A stretch of DNA of 64,000 bases from JBOGVZ01 sp050692985 (GTDB taxonomy: Bacteria; Actinomycetota; UBA4738; CALAEC01): contig JBOGVZ010000046.1 in assembly GCA_050692985.1 (NCBI GenBank), forward strand, positions 1 through 64,000. The letters are read 5' to 3'. A model generated the notes under the pieces. The model did not search any database. It was not told where the DNA came from and worked only from the letters and a program-made list of their open reading frames with translations. The position numbers and the translations under genes are program-made. This document shows positions 41,301-50,368 of this stretch, in pieces (within the stretch, counting starts at the first letter, position 1; each line of letters opens with the position of its first letter).

Positions 41301-43604
41301 CTAGTCGATGTGGATCGGCACGCTGGCTACCACGACCAGGGGCTCGAACAGCAGCAGCCGCTTGAAGAACAGGGCCGTCTGGTTGTGGAACACGAACTGG
41401 CGCCACAACGGCCGCATCACGAACTCTGGGAGCACCACCGTGACGATCGTGTCCCCCCGGCCGGTGTGGCGGCGGACCTCCTGGAGGAAGGGAGGACCGT
41501 AGTCGCGGAACGGCGCCTCCACCATGGACAGGGGAACGTCGATGTCCCACCGCGGGTCCCGCCAGGCCCGGACGATCTCGGCCTCCTCGGCCGGGTCCTC
41601 CACCAGGTAGATGGCCTCCAGATCGGAGGGGCGCAGCGACCTCGCATAGACCAGCGCCCGGACCGTGGCGTCGTGGACCGCCGACACCGGGACGATGCAC
41701 ACGTTGCGCTCCAGCTCCACGGCCTGCTCGAACGTGGCGGCCCGGACCGTGGCCTCCGCCTCCTCTTCGGGCAGCAGGGGGACGTCCACCACCACCACGT
41801 TCGGCTCGAACAGGAGCCCGGCCTTCAGCAGGAATCGCGTGCCGCTCCACGGCAGCACGGCCCGCACCAGCGAACGGCTCGCGATGACCTCCGGAATGAC
41901 CACGGTGATGAAGTCGTTGGGCCCCCGGTCGATCTCCCGGACGTAGCGGCGGATCCCCCGGACCGTGGCCCCCTGGCCGGGGACCCGCTCCAGGTCCCGG
42001 AACCGGCGGCCCGGGGCCACCTCACGCCATCGGGCCGCCGCCTCCTCGAACGGGTCTGAGCCCACGTACAGCGGGATGACCTCCCGGGCCCGGACCGAAT
42101 GCAGCCACGAGACCGCGTCCCGGGTGGCCAGGCCGGCGTCGGGCACCACCAGGATCACGGTGTTCTCGGCCTCCAGCCGGGCCGACAGGCCGCGGGTCCG
42201 CAGGACCTGGCGGACCCGGCGGTAGTGCCGGCTGACACCCCACATCAGCGTCACCACCACCGGCACGGCCGCGATCACCATCCATGCGCCGTCGAGGAAC
42301 CGGGTGACGATCCCCACCCCCAGCACCAGCCCCGTGGTTGCGGCCCCGAAGGCGTTGATGATGGCGTTCCGCCGCCACCCGGGCTCCCTCCGGGCCACCC
42401 ACCGCCGCACCATCCCCGCCTGCGACAGCGTGAAGGCGGTGAACACGGACACGAGGTACAGGGGGATCAGCCCGGTGAGCTGCCCGTCGAAGGCCCACAC
42501 CAGCAGCGCCGCCAGGAGCGAGAGCACGATCACGCCGTTGGAGAAAACCAGGCGGTCGCCCCGGTTCTTGAACTGGGTGGGAACGAACCGGTCCCGGGCC
42601 AGGATGGCCGACAGCCGGGGGAAGTCCTGGTACGCGGTGTTGGCCGCCACGATCAGGATCAACGTGGTGAACGCCTGGAGAGCGAAGAACAGGGCCCCCC
42701 GTCCGAAAACGGTCTCACCGATCTGGGAGAGCACGGTCCTGGTAGCGGCGATCTCCTCGGTCACCCGGACGTCCAGGGCCCGGGCAAGGAAGGTGATGCC
42801 CAGGAACATCGACACCGACATGGCGGCCATGATCCCCAGCGTGGCGGCGGCGTTCTTCCCCTGGGGCCGGCGGAAGGCCTGGACGCCGTCCGCGATCGCT
42901 TCCACGCCGGTCAGCGCCGAGGATCCCTGGGTGAACGCGCGCAGCACCAGAACCAGGCCCAGGGCCTCGACCGCGGGGAGGGGCTCGCCGGCCGTTTCCG
43001 CCGTGGGACATCCTCCCAGGCATCGGAACACTCCGGTGACCACGGTCGTGTAGACGATCAGCACGAACCCGTAGGTGGGGACGGCGAACAGCGCCCCGGA
43101 CTCACGAACCCCCCGCAGGTTGGCCAGGGCGATGAGGGCCAGGAAGCCGATGGCCACCGGCACCCGGTACGGGGCCAGCCCCGCGGCCGCCGAGGTGACC
43201 GCCGCCGCCCCCGCGGTCACGCTCACCGCCGCCGTCACCACGTAGCCGATGAGGATGGCCGAGGCCGCCACCAGACCGGGCACGGTCCCCAGGTTCTCCC
43301 GGGCCACGATGTACGATCCCCCGCCCCGCGGGTAGGCCCGGACCGTCTGCCGGTACGAGGTGACCACCACCGCCAAGACGATGGCGATCGCCAGGGCGAT
43401 GGGGATGGACAGGCTCAGCGCGCCCGCACCGGCGAGCGCCAGCACCAGCATCATCTCCTCGGTGGCGTAGGCGTTCGAGGACAGGGGGTCCGAGGAGAAC
43501 ACCGGCAGGGCCAGGGTCTTCGGCAGGAGCTGGTGCTCGGCCTTGTGAGACGCCAGCGCGCGCCCCACGAGCACCCGCTTCACCCGATCGGCGATGGTGG
43601 CCAC
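41301..43604 (-). CDS. APC-superfamily permease with UspA-like tail, KimA-type potassium transporter, copy 1
   Basis: 767 residues from a GTG at 43604. Residues about 25-470 form 12 helices with SSDPLSSNAYATEEMMLVLA, TSYRQTVRAYPRGGGSYIV and FPRLSAILARDRFVP, as in KimA/YdaO potassium importers. Residues about 480-767 are soluble and contain paired UspA-like segments. The gene follows the KdpE-like regulator by 36 bases on the same strand. Rv2690c-type proteins next to ceoB/ceoC are the actinobacterial counterpart. Potassium as substrate is inferred from family and neighbours. Confidence 0.82.
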   Translation of the reverse strand: MATIADRVKRVLVGRALASHKAEHQLLPKTLALPVFSSDPLSSNAYATEEMMLVLALAGAGALSLSIPIALAIAIVLAVVVTSYRQTVRAYPRGGGSYIVARENLGTVPGLVAASAILIGYVVTAAVSVTAGAAAVTSAAAGLAPYRVPVAIGFLALIALANLRGVRESGALFAVPTYGFVLIVYTTVVTGVFRCLGGCPTAETAGEPLPAVEALGLVLVLRAFTQGSSALTGVEAIADGVQAFRRPQGKNAAATLGIMAAMSVSMFLGITFLARALDVRVTEEIAATRTVLSQIGETVFGRGALFFALQAFTTLILIVAANTAYQDFPRLSAILARDRFVPTQFKNRGDRLVFSNGVIVLSLLAALLVWAFDGQLTGLIPLYLVSVFTAFTLSQAGMVRRWVARREPGWRRNAIINAFGAATTGLVLGVGIVTRFLDGAWMVIAAVPVVVTLMWGVSRHYRRVRQVLRTRGLSARLEAENTVILVVPDAGLATRDAVSWLHSVRAREVIPLYVGSDPFEEAAARWREVAPGRRFRDLERVPGQGATVRGIRRYVREIDRGPNDFITVVIPEVIASRSLVRAVLPWSGTRFLLKAGLLFEPNVVVVDVPLLPEEEAEATVRAATFEQAVELERNVCIVPVSAVHDATVRALVYARSLRPSDLEAIYLVEDPAEEAEIVRAWRDPRWDIDVPLSMVEAPFRDYGPPFLQEVRRHTGRGDTIVTVVLPEFVMRPLWRQFVFHNQTALFFKRLLLFEPLVVVASVPIHID

Positions 43605-43640
43605 CGGCGAGATTCTATGGGTCGCCGGGGAACACGGCCC

Positions 43641-44360
43641 TCAGCCCTCGGCCGGCCCGGGATCGGGCTCGGGCTCCGGCTTCCACCGGTACCCCAGCCC
43701 GGGCTCGGTGACGATGAACCGGGGACGGCCGGGGTCGTCGCCGAGCTTGCGGCGGAGCTGCCTGACGTAGACCCGCAGGTAGTGCGACTCGGAGTCGTAG
43801 CCGGGGCCCCACACCCGCCGCAGCAGCCACCGGTGGGTCAGGAGCTTGCCCGGGTTGGTTGCCAGGGCCTCCAGCAGCCGGTGCTCGATGCGGGTCAGGT
43901 GGAGGAGCTCCCCTCCGAGCCGGACCGCCCGCCGCCCCATGTCCACCTCCAGGTCTCCGAAGCGGTACACGGGGGCGGCGTCCCCGGCCCCGGCCCGCCG
44001 CTGCACCGCCCGCATCCGGGCCAGGAGCTCGTCGATCGAGAAGGGCTTGGTGACGTAGTCGTCGGCCCCCGCGTCCAGCGCCGCCACCTTCTCCGAGTGA
44101 GCCTCTCGGACGGAGAGCACGATGACCGGGACCTGGGACCACCCCCGGAGGCGCTCGATGACCTCCCGGCCCTCGATGCCGGGAAGGCCCAGGTCCAGGA
44201 TCACCAGGTCCAGGGCCCTGGAGGCCAGGAGGTCCAGCGCCGACTCCCCGTTCGGGGCGGTGGTCACCTCGTACCCGCGGGAGCGGAGGCCGGTGCGGAG
44301 GGCCCGGAGGATCTGCCGGTCGTCGTCCACCACGAGCACCGACGGTGACGGGGCGCTCAT
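43641..44360 (-). CDS. KdpE-like response regulator
   Basis: 239 residues. The receiver has SVLVVDDDRQILRALRTGL, phospho-Asp in LVILDLGLPGIEG and ADDYVTKPFSIDELLARM; the winged helix ends HYLRVYVRQLRRKLGDDP and TEPGLGYRWKPE, which is close to KdpE. The ATG overlaps the kinase stop as ATGA. No kdpFABC genes follow; the neighbour is a KimA-type permease, which is its probable target. Confidence 0.92.
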   Translation of the reverse strand: MSAPSPSVLVVDDDRQILRALRTGLRSRGYEVTTAPNGESALDLLASRALDLVILDLGLPGIEGREVIERLRGWSQVPVIVLSVREAHSEKVAALDAGADDYVTKPFSIDELLARMRAVQRRAGAGDAAPVYRFGDLEVDMGRRAVRLGGELLHLTRIEHRLLEALATNPGKLLTHRWLLRRVWGPGYDSESHYLRVYVRQLRRKLGDDPGRPRFIVTEPGLGYRWKPEPEPDPGPAEG

Positions 44361-45754
44361 CGGATCGGCAGGCGGAACACTACCGTGGTTCCCCCGCCGG
44401 GCGTTTCCTGGATCCAGATCCGCCCCCCGTGGGACTCCACGATGGCCCGGGCGATGGACAGGCCGAGGCCCGTCCCTCCCCCGTTGCCGTGGACGAAGGG
44501 CTCCATGACCCGGCGGCGGTCGGCCTCCGGGATGCCGGGGCCCCGGTCCGCCACCCGGACCTCTGCCTGCTCCCGGAAGCGGCTGGCGTAGACGGCGATC
44601 TCCGAGCCGGGCGGCCCGAACCGGGCCGCGTTCTCCAGCAGGTTGGTGAGAGCCTGGTCGACCTGGACCACGTCCATGGGGACCGGGGGCACGTCCCCCC
44701 GAAGCACCAGCCGGAGGGGATGGCCCTCCAGGACCGGCCGCAGCCTGGACACCACGCCTTCGATGACCTCCTCCACGTCGGCGGGGGCCTTCTCCGGGAC
44801 CAAGGCGCCGGCCCGGATCCGCGAGAGCTGCATGAATTGGCCTACCAACCGGTTCAGGCGCTCGGACTCCTGGAGGATCGTCTCCAGGAGCTCCCGCCGG
44901 TCGCCCTCATCGAGGTCTTGCGGGCCCAGCAGGCTGGTGACGGACGCGGTGATCGAGGCCAGCGGGGTCCGGAGGTCGTGGGTGACCGAGGAGAACAGCG
45001 CGGCCCGGAGCCGATTCGTCTCGGCCTCGATGCCGGCCCGGTCGGCCTCCGCCGCCAGATGGGCGGCCTGCACGGCCAGTCCCATCTGGCCGGCGAAGGC
45101 CCGGATCACCGCGCGCTCGTCTTCCTGGAGCGAGCCACCCTCCCGTGGGACGGCCACCACCCTCCCCACCTCCCGGCCGTCCGCCACCATCGGCGTCACC
45201 TCGGGATGTCCGTCCGGGCCGGCGGCCCCCACCACGACCACGGGCTCGGGGCCCATCTCGGTGGTGATCTCGCACCGGTGGAGCTCGAGTAGATCGGTGA
45301 TGGCCTCGGCGAATCGCTTCAGCACGTCCCTGATGGGCTCCCCCGAGAGCAGCCGCGTGGCCAGGTGGTGCAACAGCCTGGCCTCGCGCTCGCGGCGCTC
45401 CGCCCGGGCCCGCTGAGCCAGGGCCCGTGAGAGCAGGCTCCCCACGATCACCGAGACCACCAGGAACACCCCCAGGGCCACCAGGTCTTCGGTGTGTTCC
45501 ACGGCCAGGGTGTGCAGCGGCAGGGTGAAGAAGAAGTTCACCGCCAGGAAGGCCAGCACCGAGGCGGCCAGCCCCGCCCACACGCCGCCGGCGGCCGCCG
45601 CGCCGGTCACCGCCAGCACGTACAGCAGTCCGGCCACGGCCGGATTCGGCCGGCCCGGCAACAGGGCCGGAAGGGTGGCCGCTCCCGTCAGCGCCACGGC
45701 CAGCACCAGGCCCCGGACCGGCCGAGGGCCGGCGAAGGTTCGATCCTTCCTCAT
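44357..45754 (-). CDS. KdpD-like sensor histidine kinase without the N-terminal KdpD domain
   Basis: 465 residues. Residues about 15-115 match the four-helix DUF4118 part of KdpD (VWAGLAASVLAFLAVNFFFT), then a GAF-like domain, HisKA with SSVTHDLRTPLASITASVTS near residue 252, and an ATPase domain with NLLENAARFGPP and GGTGLGLSIARAIVESHGG. The 300-residue KdpD/Usp cytosolic domain is missing. It likely senses potassium or turgor. It is divergent from the second permease operon; the 122-base gap holds TTGACC at 45837-45842 but no clear -10. Confidence 0.9.
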   Translation of the reverse strand: MRKDRTFAGPRPVRGLVLAVALTGAATLPALLPGRPNPAVAGLLYVLAVTGAAAAGGVWAGLAASVLAFLAVNFFFTLPLHTLAVEHTEDLVALGVFLVVSVIVGSLLSRALAQRARAERREREARLLHHLATRLLSGEPIRDVLKRFAEAITDLLELHRCEITTEMGPEPVVVVGAAGPDGHPEVTPMVADGREVGRVVAVPREGGSLQEDERAVIRAFAGQMGLAVQAAHLAAEADRAGIEAETNRLRAALFSSVTHDLRTPLASITASVTSLLGPQDLDEGDRRELLETILQESERLNRLVGQFMQLSRIRAGALVPEKAPADVEEVIEGVVSRLRPVLEGHPLRLVLRGDVPPVPMDVVQVDQALTNLLENAARFGPPGSEIAVYASRFREQAEVRVADRGPGIPEADRRRVMEPFVHGNGGGTGLGLSIARAIVESHGGRIWIQETPGGGTTVVFRLPIR

Positions 45755-45876
45755 GCCCCCAGCGTGCTCCCTGGGACCGGTGGCTACAAGGGAGGCAGGC
45801 GCTTCTTTACGAGATCTTGCCGCGCGGGCGGGGTTCGTTGACCCCTCCCTTACGCCCCCGGCGGGACCCTGGGGCC

Positions 45877-46068
45877 ATGGATGCTGTCACGTTCGTGGCG
45901 GGGATGGTGGTCGGGGTCCTTCTCGGCCTCCTGGTCGGCCCCCTGCTGCGGGCCGCGCTGGTGCTCCGCGAGTACCGGCGGGCCTCGGCCGAGGCCGGAC
46001 TGACCGAGGAGGTGCTTCGGCGCATGGTCGAACGGACCGAGGAAGCCCCGGCGGAACCGGATCGATAG
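45877..46068 (+). CDS. Small single-helix membrane protein
   Basis: 63 residues from the ATG at 45877. One membrane helix (VTFVAGMVVGVLLGLLVGPL) is followed by a charged helix (REYRRASAEAGLTEEVLRRM). The stop codon overlaps the permease start by one base (TAGTG), so the two are probably coupled. An upstream in-frame start at 45817 is possible but less likely. It could be a small accessory subunit of the permease; that is a guess from position. Confidence 0.6.
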   Translation: MDAVTFVAGMVVGVLLGLLVGPLLRAALVLREYRRASAEAGLTEEVLRRMVERTEEAPAEPDR

Positions 46069-48380
46069 TGGCCACACCGGGGGTGCTGGTCAGGCGGGTC
46101 CTGGTCGGCCGGCAGATGCCTAGCCACAGGCTTGAGCACACCCTGCTCCCCAAGGTCCTGGCGCTCCCGGTGTTCGCCTCCGACCCCTTGTCGTCGAACG
46201 CCTATGCCACCGAAGAGATCCTGCTGACCCTGGTGGGTGCGGCGGGGGTCGGGGCCGCGCACCTGGCGCTGCCGATCGCCATCCCGATCGCCCTGATCCT
46301 CGCGATCGTGGTGACCTCGTACCGGCAGACCGTCCGCGCGTATCCCTCCGGGGGCGGGGCCTACATCGTCTCCAAGGAGAACCTGGGCACCACCCCCGGG
46401 CTGGTGGCCGCGGCCGCCCTGCTCACCGACTACGTGCTCACGGTGTCGGTGTCCGTGGCCGCCGGGGTGTTCGCCATCACCTCTGCCGCCCCGGAGCTCT
46501 CGCGAGCCCGGGTCCCCCTGTCGCTGGGATTCGTGGCGTTCGTCACGCTGGCCAACCTGCGGGGCGTGCGCGAGTCGGGCACGCTGTTCGCCGTCCCCAC
46601 CTATGCATTCGTGGGATCGATCTTCGCCATGATCGGCACCGGGCTGGTCCGGTGCATGGAGGCCTGTCCGCAGGCGGTGGTGGACCACCCCATCGAGCAG
46701 GGCGCGGGGGCGCTCGGCGTCTTCGTCATCCTCCGAGCGTTCTCCTCGGGGTCCACGGCGCTGACCGGGGTGGAGGCCATCTCCAATGGCGTGCAGGCGT
46801 TCCGCCGCCCCCGGGCTCACAACGCGGCCACCACGCTGGCCGTGATGGGCGCGATCACGATCACCATGTTCCTGGGCATCTCGTTCCTGGCGGTGCACAG
46901 CGGGGCGCTCCCCAGCCACACGCGATCGGTGGTGTCGCAGATCGCCGAAGGCGTGTTCGGCCAGGGACTGGGGTTCTACATGGTGCAGGTGACGACCGCC
47001 GGGATCCTCATCCTGGCGGCGAACACCGCCTACCAGGACTTCCCCCGGCTGTCCGCGATCCTGGCCCGGGACCGGTTCATGCCCCGCCAGTTCGAGAACC
47101 GGGGCGATCGCCTGGTGTTCTCCAACGGCATCGTGGTCCTGGCCGTCCTGGCGAGCATCCTGCTGATCTTCTTCGACGCGGACGTGTCCCGGCTCATCCA
47201 GCTCTACGTGGTCGGGGTGTTCACCTCGTTCACGCTGTCGCAGTCGGGGATGGTCCGCCACTGGCTGAGGACCCGGGAGCCCCGCTGGCGTCGGAGCATC
47301 GTGATCAACGGGGTGGGCGCCTCGGCCACGGGGATCGTCCTGGTCGTCATCGCCGCGTCCAAGTTCCTCCACGGGGCGTGGATCGTGATCACCGCCGTCC
47401 CGCTCCTGGTGGTCCTGCTGCGGGCCGTTCACCGACACTACGAGCACGTGGAGGGGGCGCTCCGGGCCGGGCCGGTCTCGATGCAGCCACCGGGCGACAA
47501 CCGGGCGGTCCTGGTGCTCACGGACTTCGACGCGGCGGCCGCCCGGGCGCTGGGCTACGCCCGGTCGTTCCGCCCCGCCGACCTGCGCGTCCTCTACGTC
47601 GGCGACCTGGATCCCGCGGAGATCGGGCACAGGTGGCACCGGATGGCGGGGGGCGGCACCCCGCTCCGGCACCTCCGCGGCCCCCAGCCGGTCGAGCAGG
47701 TGCTCGGCGAGGTGCGATCGGTGCCCCGGGGGGACGGGGACTTCGTCACGGTGGTGATCCCCGAGCTGTTCCGGAAGCGCTCGCTGTGGCAGGCGGTCAG
47801 GAAGCCGCTCACGTTCCGACTGAAGGTCCGCTTGCTCCGCGAGCCCCAGGTGGTGGTCACCGACGTCCCCGTCCTCGAGGTAGGAGACGAGCGGCCCGGT
47901 GACATCGAGGGGCGGGCCGTGATGCCCCGCCGCACCGTGGCCCTGGTGTTCATCGCCGGCGTTCACGATGCCGCCCTTCGCGCGGTTCGCTACGCCCGCT
48001 CCCTCCAGGCCGCGGACACCCGTGCCGTGTACGTGTCGCTGGAGCCGGAGGAGGACCTCGACGAGCTGCTGTCCGGGTGGGCCTCCTCCGGAGCTTCCAT
48101 CCCGCTCGACGTGGTCCAGGCGCCGTTCCGCGACCTGGGGGCGGCCGTCCTCGACGAGGTCCGGCGGGTCACGGCCCACCCCGAGACCGTTGCCGCGGTG
48201 GTCATGGGCGAGTACCTGGTGCCGAGGTGGTGGCACCGCATCCTGCACAACAACCGGGCCCTGTTCATGAAGCGGATCCTCCTGTTCGAGCCCCAGGTGA
48301 TCCTGTCCAGCGTGCCGCACGCGCTGCCCCCCGCGCGCGAGCCACGGGGCCGCGGTCGCGAGGTCGCCTCGAGGTTGTGA
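46068..48380 (+). CDS. APC-superfamily permease with UspA-like tail, KimA-type potassium transporter, copy 2
   Basis: 770 residues from a GTG. It is a clear paralogue of the gene at 41301: SDPLSSNAYATEEILLTLVG, TSYRQTVRAYPSGGGAYIVS, TALTGVEAISNGVQAFRRP and FPRLSAILARDRFMP match block for block, and the soluble tail has the same two-part layout. It is the first large gene of a plus-strand operon with ceoB and ceoC, which encode RCK proteins that gate potassium systems. The promoter of ceoB overlaps its stop codon. Confidence 0.82.
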   Translation: MATPGVLVRRVLVGRQMPSHRLEHTLLPKVLALPVFASDPLSSNAYATEEILLTLVGAAGVGAAHLALPIAIPIALILAIVVTSYRQTVRAYPSGGGAYIVSKENLGTTPGLVAAAALLTDYVLTVSVSVAAGVFAITSAAPELSRARVPLSLGFVAFVTLANLRGVRESGTLFAVPTYAFVGSIFAMIGTGLVRCMEACPQAVVDHPIEQGAGALGVFVILRAFSSGSTALTGVEAISNGVQAFRRPRAHNAATTLAVMGAITITMFLGISFLAVHSGALPSHTRSVVSQIAEGVFGQGLGFYMVQVTTAGILILAANTAYQDFPRLSAILARDRFMPRQFENRGDRLVFSNGIVVLAVLASILLIFFDADVSRLIQLYVVGVFTSFTLSQSGMVRHWLRTREPRWRRSIVINGVGASATGIVLVVIAASKFLHGAWIVITAVPLLVVLLRAVHRHYEHVEGALRAGPVSMQPPGDNRAVLVLTDFDAAAARALGYARSFRPADLRVLYVGDLDPAEIGHRWHRMAGGGTPLRHLRGPQPVEQVLGEVRSVPRGDGDFVTVVIPELFRKRSLWQAVRKPLTFRLKVRLLREPQVVVTDVPVLEVGDERPGDIEGRAVMPRRTVALVFIAGVHDAALRAVRYARSLQAADTRAVYVSLEPEEDLDELLSGWASSGASIPLDVVQAPFRDLGAAVLDEVRRVTAHPETVAAVVMGEYLVPRWWHRILHNNRALFMKRILLFEPQVILSSVPHALPPAREPRGRGREVASRL

Positions 48381-48402
48381 TCTCACTGACGCGGGGTACC
48401 CT
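48375..48402 (+). promoter_or_regulatory. Promoter of ceoB (TTGTGA-16-TACCCT), leaderless
   Basis: TTGTGA at 48375-48380 and TACCCT at 48397-48402 are 16 bases apart. The expected start, about 48408-48409, coincides with the GTG of ceoB. The -35 box contains the stop codon of the permease gene. Confidence 0.5.
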
Positions 48403-48408
48403 GACGGT

Positions 48409-49065
48409 GTGCACTTCGTGATCATGGGGTGCGGCCGGGTGGGCTCCGAGCTCACCGTGGACCTGTCGAAGCGGGGCCACACCGTGGCCATCATCGACAA
48501 GCGCCAGGAGGCGTTCGACCGGCTCCCGCCGGGCTTCGACGCCAAGACCGTCGTGGGGATCGGGTTCGACCGGGAGACGCTGGAGGAGGCCGGGATCAAG
48601 GACGCCGACGCCTTCATCGCGGTCTCCAACGGCGACAACTCGAACATCGTGTCGGCCAGGGTGGCTCGCGAGCATTACCGCGTCCCCACGGTGATCGCCC
48701 GCATCTACGACCCGCGGCGGGCGGAGATCTACGAGCGGCTGGACATCCCCACGGTGGCCTCGGTCCGGTGGGCCTCGCGGCAGGTGCAGCACCTCCTGTT
48801 CCACGGCGGCGAGCAGATGAAGGACTCATACGCCGGCGGGACCCTCCTCCACCTCCAGCAGGAGATCCCCGCCCACCTGGTGGGCAAGAAGGTCGACACG
48901 GTGGTCTCCGAGGGAGAGGTCGAGGTCATCGGGGTCGAGCGCGGCGGCTCGGGGTTCATCCCCAAGCCGGGATCCACCTTCCAGGAGGGCGACGTGGCCC
49001 ACTTCATCGTCCACAAGGACGCGGTGGACCGCTTCGAGCTGCTCATGGAGCCGGCGGCCGAGTGA
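48409..49065 (+). CDS. ceoB: TrkA/RCK potassium regulatory protein, CeoB type
   Basis: 218 residues. The NAD(H)-binding RCK_N domain starts FVIMGCGRVGSELTVDLSKR with the GxGxxG loop and continues DAFIAVSNGDNSNIVSARVA; RCK_C covers about residues 140-215 (VVSEGEVEVIGVERGGSGFI). It is cytosolic and regulates a membrane potassium permease according to NADH/NAD or nucleotides. ceoC begins 7 bases later. The pair beside an APC permease repeats the Mycobacterium Rv2690c-Rv2692 arrangement, though there the permease is divergent. Confidence 0.9.
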   Translation: MHFVIMGCGRVGSELTVDLSKRGHTVAIIDKRQEAFDRLPPGFDAKTVVGIGFDRETLEEAGIKDADAFIAVSNGDNSNIVSARVAREHYRVPTVIARIYDPRRAEIYERLDIPTVASVRWASRQVQHLLFHGGEQMKDSYAGGTLLHLQQEIPAHLVGKKVDTVVSEGEVEVIGVERGGSGFIPKPGSTFQEGDVAHFIVHKDAVDRFELLMEPAAE

Positions 49066-49072
49066 GGCAACG

Positions 49073-49801
49073 ATGAGGATCGTCGTGGCGGGCGCGGGGA
49101 ACATCGGTCGGCACCTGGCCAATGACCTTCACCAGCGGGGCCACGACGTGACGGTGATCGAGCAAGACGGCGGGGTCCTGGAGCGGGCCGAGAAGGAGGC
49201 GCCGCCCGGGGTGACGTTCGTCTTCGGGGACGCCTGCGAGCCGTGGGTGCTGGACAAGGCCGAGCTGAGCACCGCGGACGTGGTGGTGGCCGCCACCGGC
49301 GACGACGAGGACAACCTGGTGATCTCCCTCCTGTCCAAGCAGGAGTACGGCGTGCCCCACGTGGTGGCCCGGGTCAACCATCCCCGGAACGAATGGCTGT
49401 TCACCGAGACCTGGGGTGTGGACCTGCCGATGAGCCCCCCGCACGTCCTCACGGCCCTGGTGGAGGAGGCGGTGACCGTGGGTGACCTGATCCGCCTGTT
49501 CAAGCTCGAGCGGGGCCGGGTCACGCTCGTGGAGATCACGATCGACGAGACCGCGCCCATCGTCGGCCGCCCCATGTACGAGCTCCGGCTGCCCCCGGAC
49601 ACGGCGATCGTGGCCGTCCTCCGGGAGGGGCACGTGGTCATCCCCCAGCCGGAGACCCAGCTCGTCGCCGGCGACGAGATCCTGGCCATCGCCACCGGGG
49701 AGACCGAGGACGAGCTGCGAACCGCGATCCTGGGGGACGCCGCGCCGCACGGCCGCCCGACCGACCGGCGCCGGCCCGACGACGACCCCGCCCCCGCCTA
49801 A
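49073..49801 (+). CDS. ceoC: TrkA/RCK potassium regulatory protein, CeoC type
   Basis: 242 residues. RCK_N: IVVAGAGNIGRHLANDLHQR and VVVAATGDDEDNLVISLLSK; RCK_C: VEITIDETAPIVGRPMYELR and VAGDEILAIATGETEDELR. It is a paralogue of ceoB and probably assembles with it into a gating ring. The final 20 residues are disordered (Arg/Asp/Pro-rich). The gene converges on the OB-fold gene, and the gap between them contains the palindromic element at 49880-49980. Confidence 0.9.
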   Translation: MRIVVAGAGNIGRHLANDLHQRGHDVTVIEQDGGVLERAEKEAPPGVTFVFGDACEPWVLDKAELSTADVVVAATGDDEDNLVISLLSKQEYGVPHVVARVNHPRNEWLFTETWGVDLPMSPPHVLTALVEEAVTVGDLIRLFKLERGRVTLVEITIDETAPIVGRPMYELRLPPDTAIVAVLREGHVVIPQPETQLVAGDEILAIATGETEDELRTAILGDAAPHGRPTDRRRPDDDPAPA

Positions 49802-49879
49802 CCAGTGAGGGGCACGACCGGCCCGCCACCCGTATCGCCGGGGAACGGGTCTCGAGCGGCCAGGGTGTGGGCGGCGCAG

Positions 49880-49980
49880 CGGCCGCGGGGGGCCAAGCGG
49901 AGCAACGTGTGAGGCCGCGATCCCGACCCGACCGGCCTGGCCCTCACGTTGCGGGAGCGGCTCGGGCCCCCGCGGCCGTG
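49880..49980. repeat. Structured palindromic element, copy 2
   Basis: Outer arms CGGCCGCGGGGGGCC (49880-49894) and GGGCCCCCGCGGCCG (49964-49978) pair at 14 of 15 positions. Inner arms GCAACGTGTGAGGCC (49902-49916) and GGCCCTCACGTTGC (49939-49952) also pair. It lies between convergent genes, so it could act as a two-way terminator. It aligns with 2039-2140 along its length, with compensatory changes in the outer stem. The remainder of 49802-49999 shows nothing else. Confidence 0.6.
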
Positions 49981-49999
49981 AAAGCCGCCCCCCAAGGAC

Positions 50000-50359
50000 C
50001 TATGCGAACTCGAAGTCGGGGTTGACCATCCGCGGCCGGCCGTGCCGCTGCTCCCCGAGCACCCCGTCCAGGATCACCCGGGTTCCCAGGTGGAGGCCCT
50101 CGATGTGGTCGCGGCCGGTCCACTGGGCGGTGAGCTCCCCGGTGCCGTCGGTGACCACGGCCTCCAGGGTGATCGAGCCGTCCTGGGGCCGCACCGTCAG
50201 CCGGCGGACCACCCCGGTGATGCGGACCTGCGCCCGGCTGGGGCACGAGCCGATCCGCATGGTCCCGGGGATCTGCTCGGCCCACTCGCGGAGCTCGTCC
50301 GACAGCCGGTCCTCGTCCGACTGCCGGGCCCGGTGCACGAGCCGGCGCAGCCACCCCAC
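50000..50359 (-). CDS. OB-fold nucleic acid-binding protein (Rv2694c-like)
   Basis: 119 residues from a GTG at 50359. The OB fold spans about residues 40-115: RAQVRITGVVRRLTVRPQDG, LEAVVTDGTGELTAQWTGRD and GTRVILDGVLGEQRHGRPRM. The first 30 residues are helical and charged. Its place near ceoB/ceoC is conserved in actinobacteria, where the homologue is Rv2694c. It lies 9 bases after the pyrophosphatase gene. The ligand is unknown. Confidence 0.85.
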   Translation of the reverse strand: MGWLRRLVHRARQSDEDRLSDELREWAEQIPGTMRIGSCPSRAQVRITGVVRRLTVRPQDGSITLEAVVTDGTGELTAQWTGRDHIEGLHLGTRVILDGVLGEQRHGRPRMVNPDFEFA

Positions 50360-50368
50360 CGGCTCCGC

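Noticed and set aside
45755..45876. c-di-AMP (ydaO) riboswitch upstream of the KimA-type permease
   Set aside because: KimA genes in Bacillus carry one, but the gap here is only 122 bases and shows none of its conserved stems.
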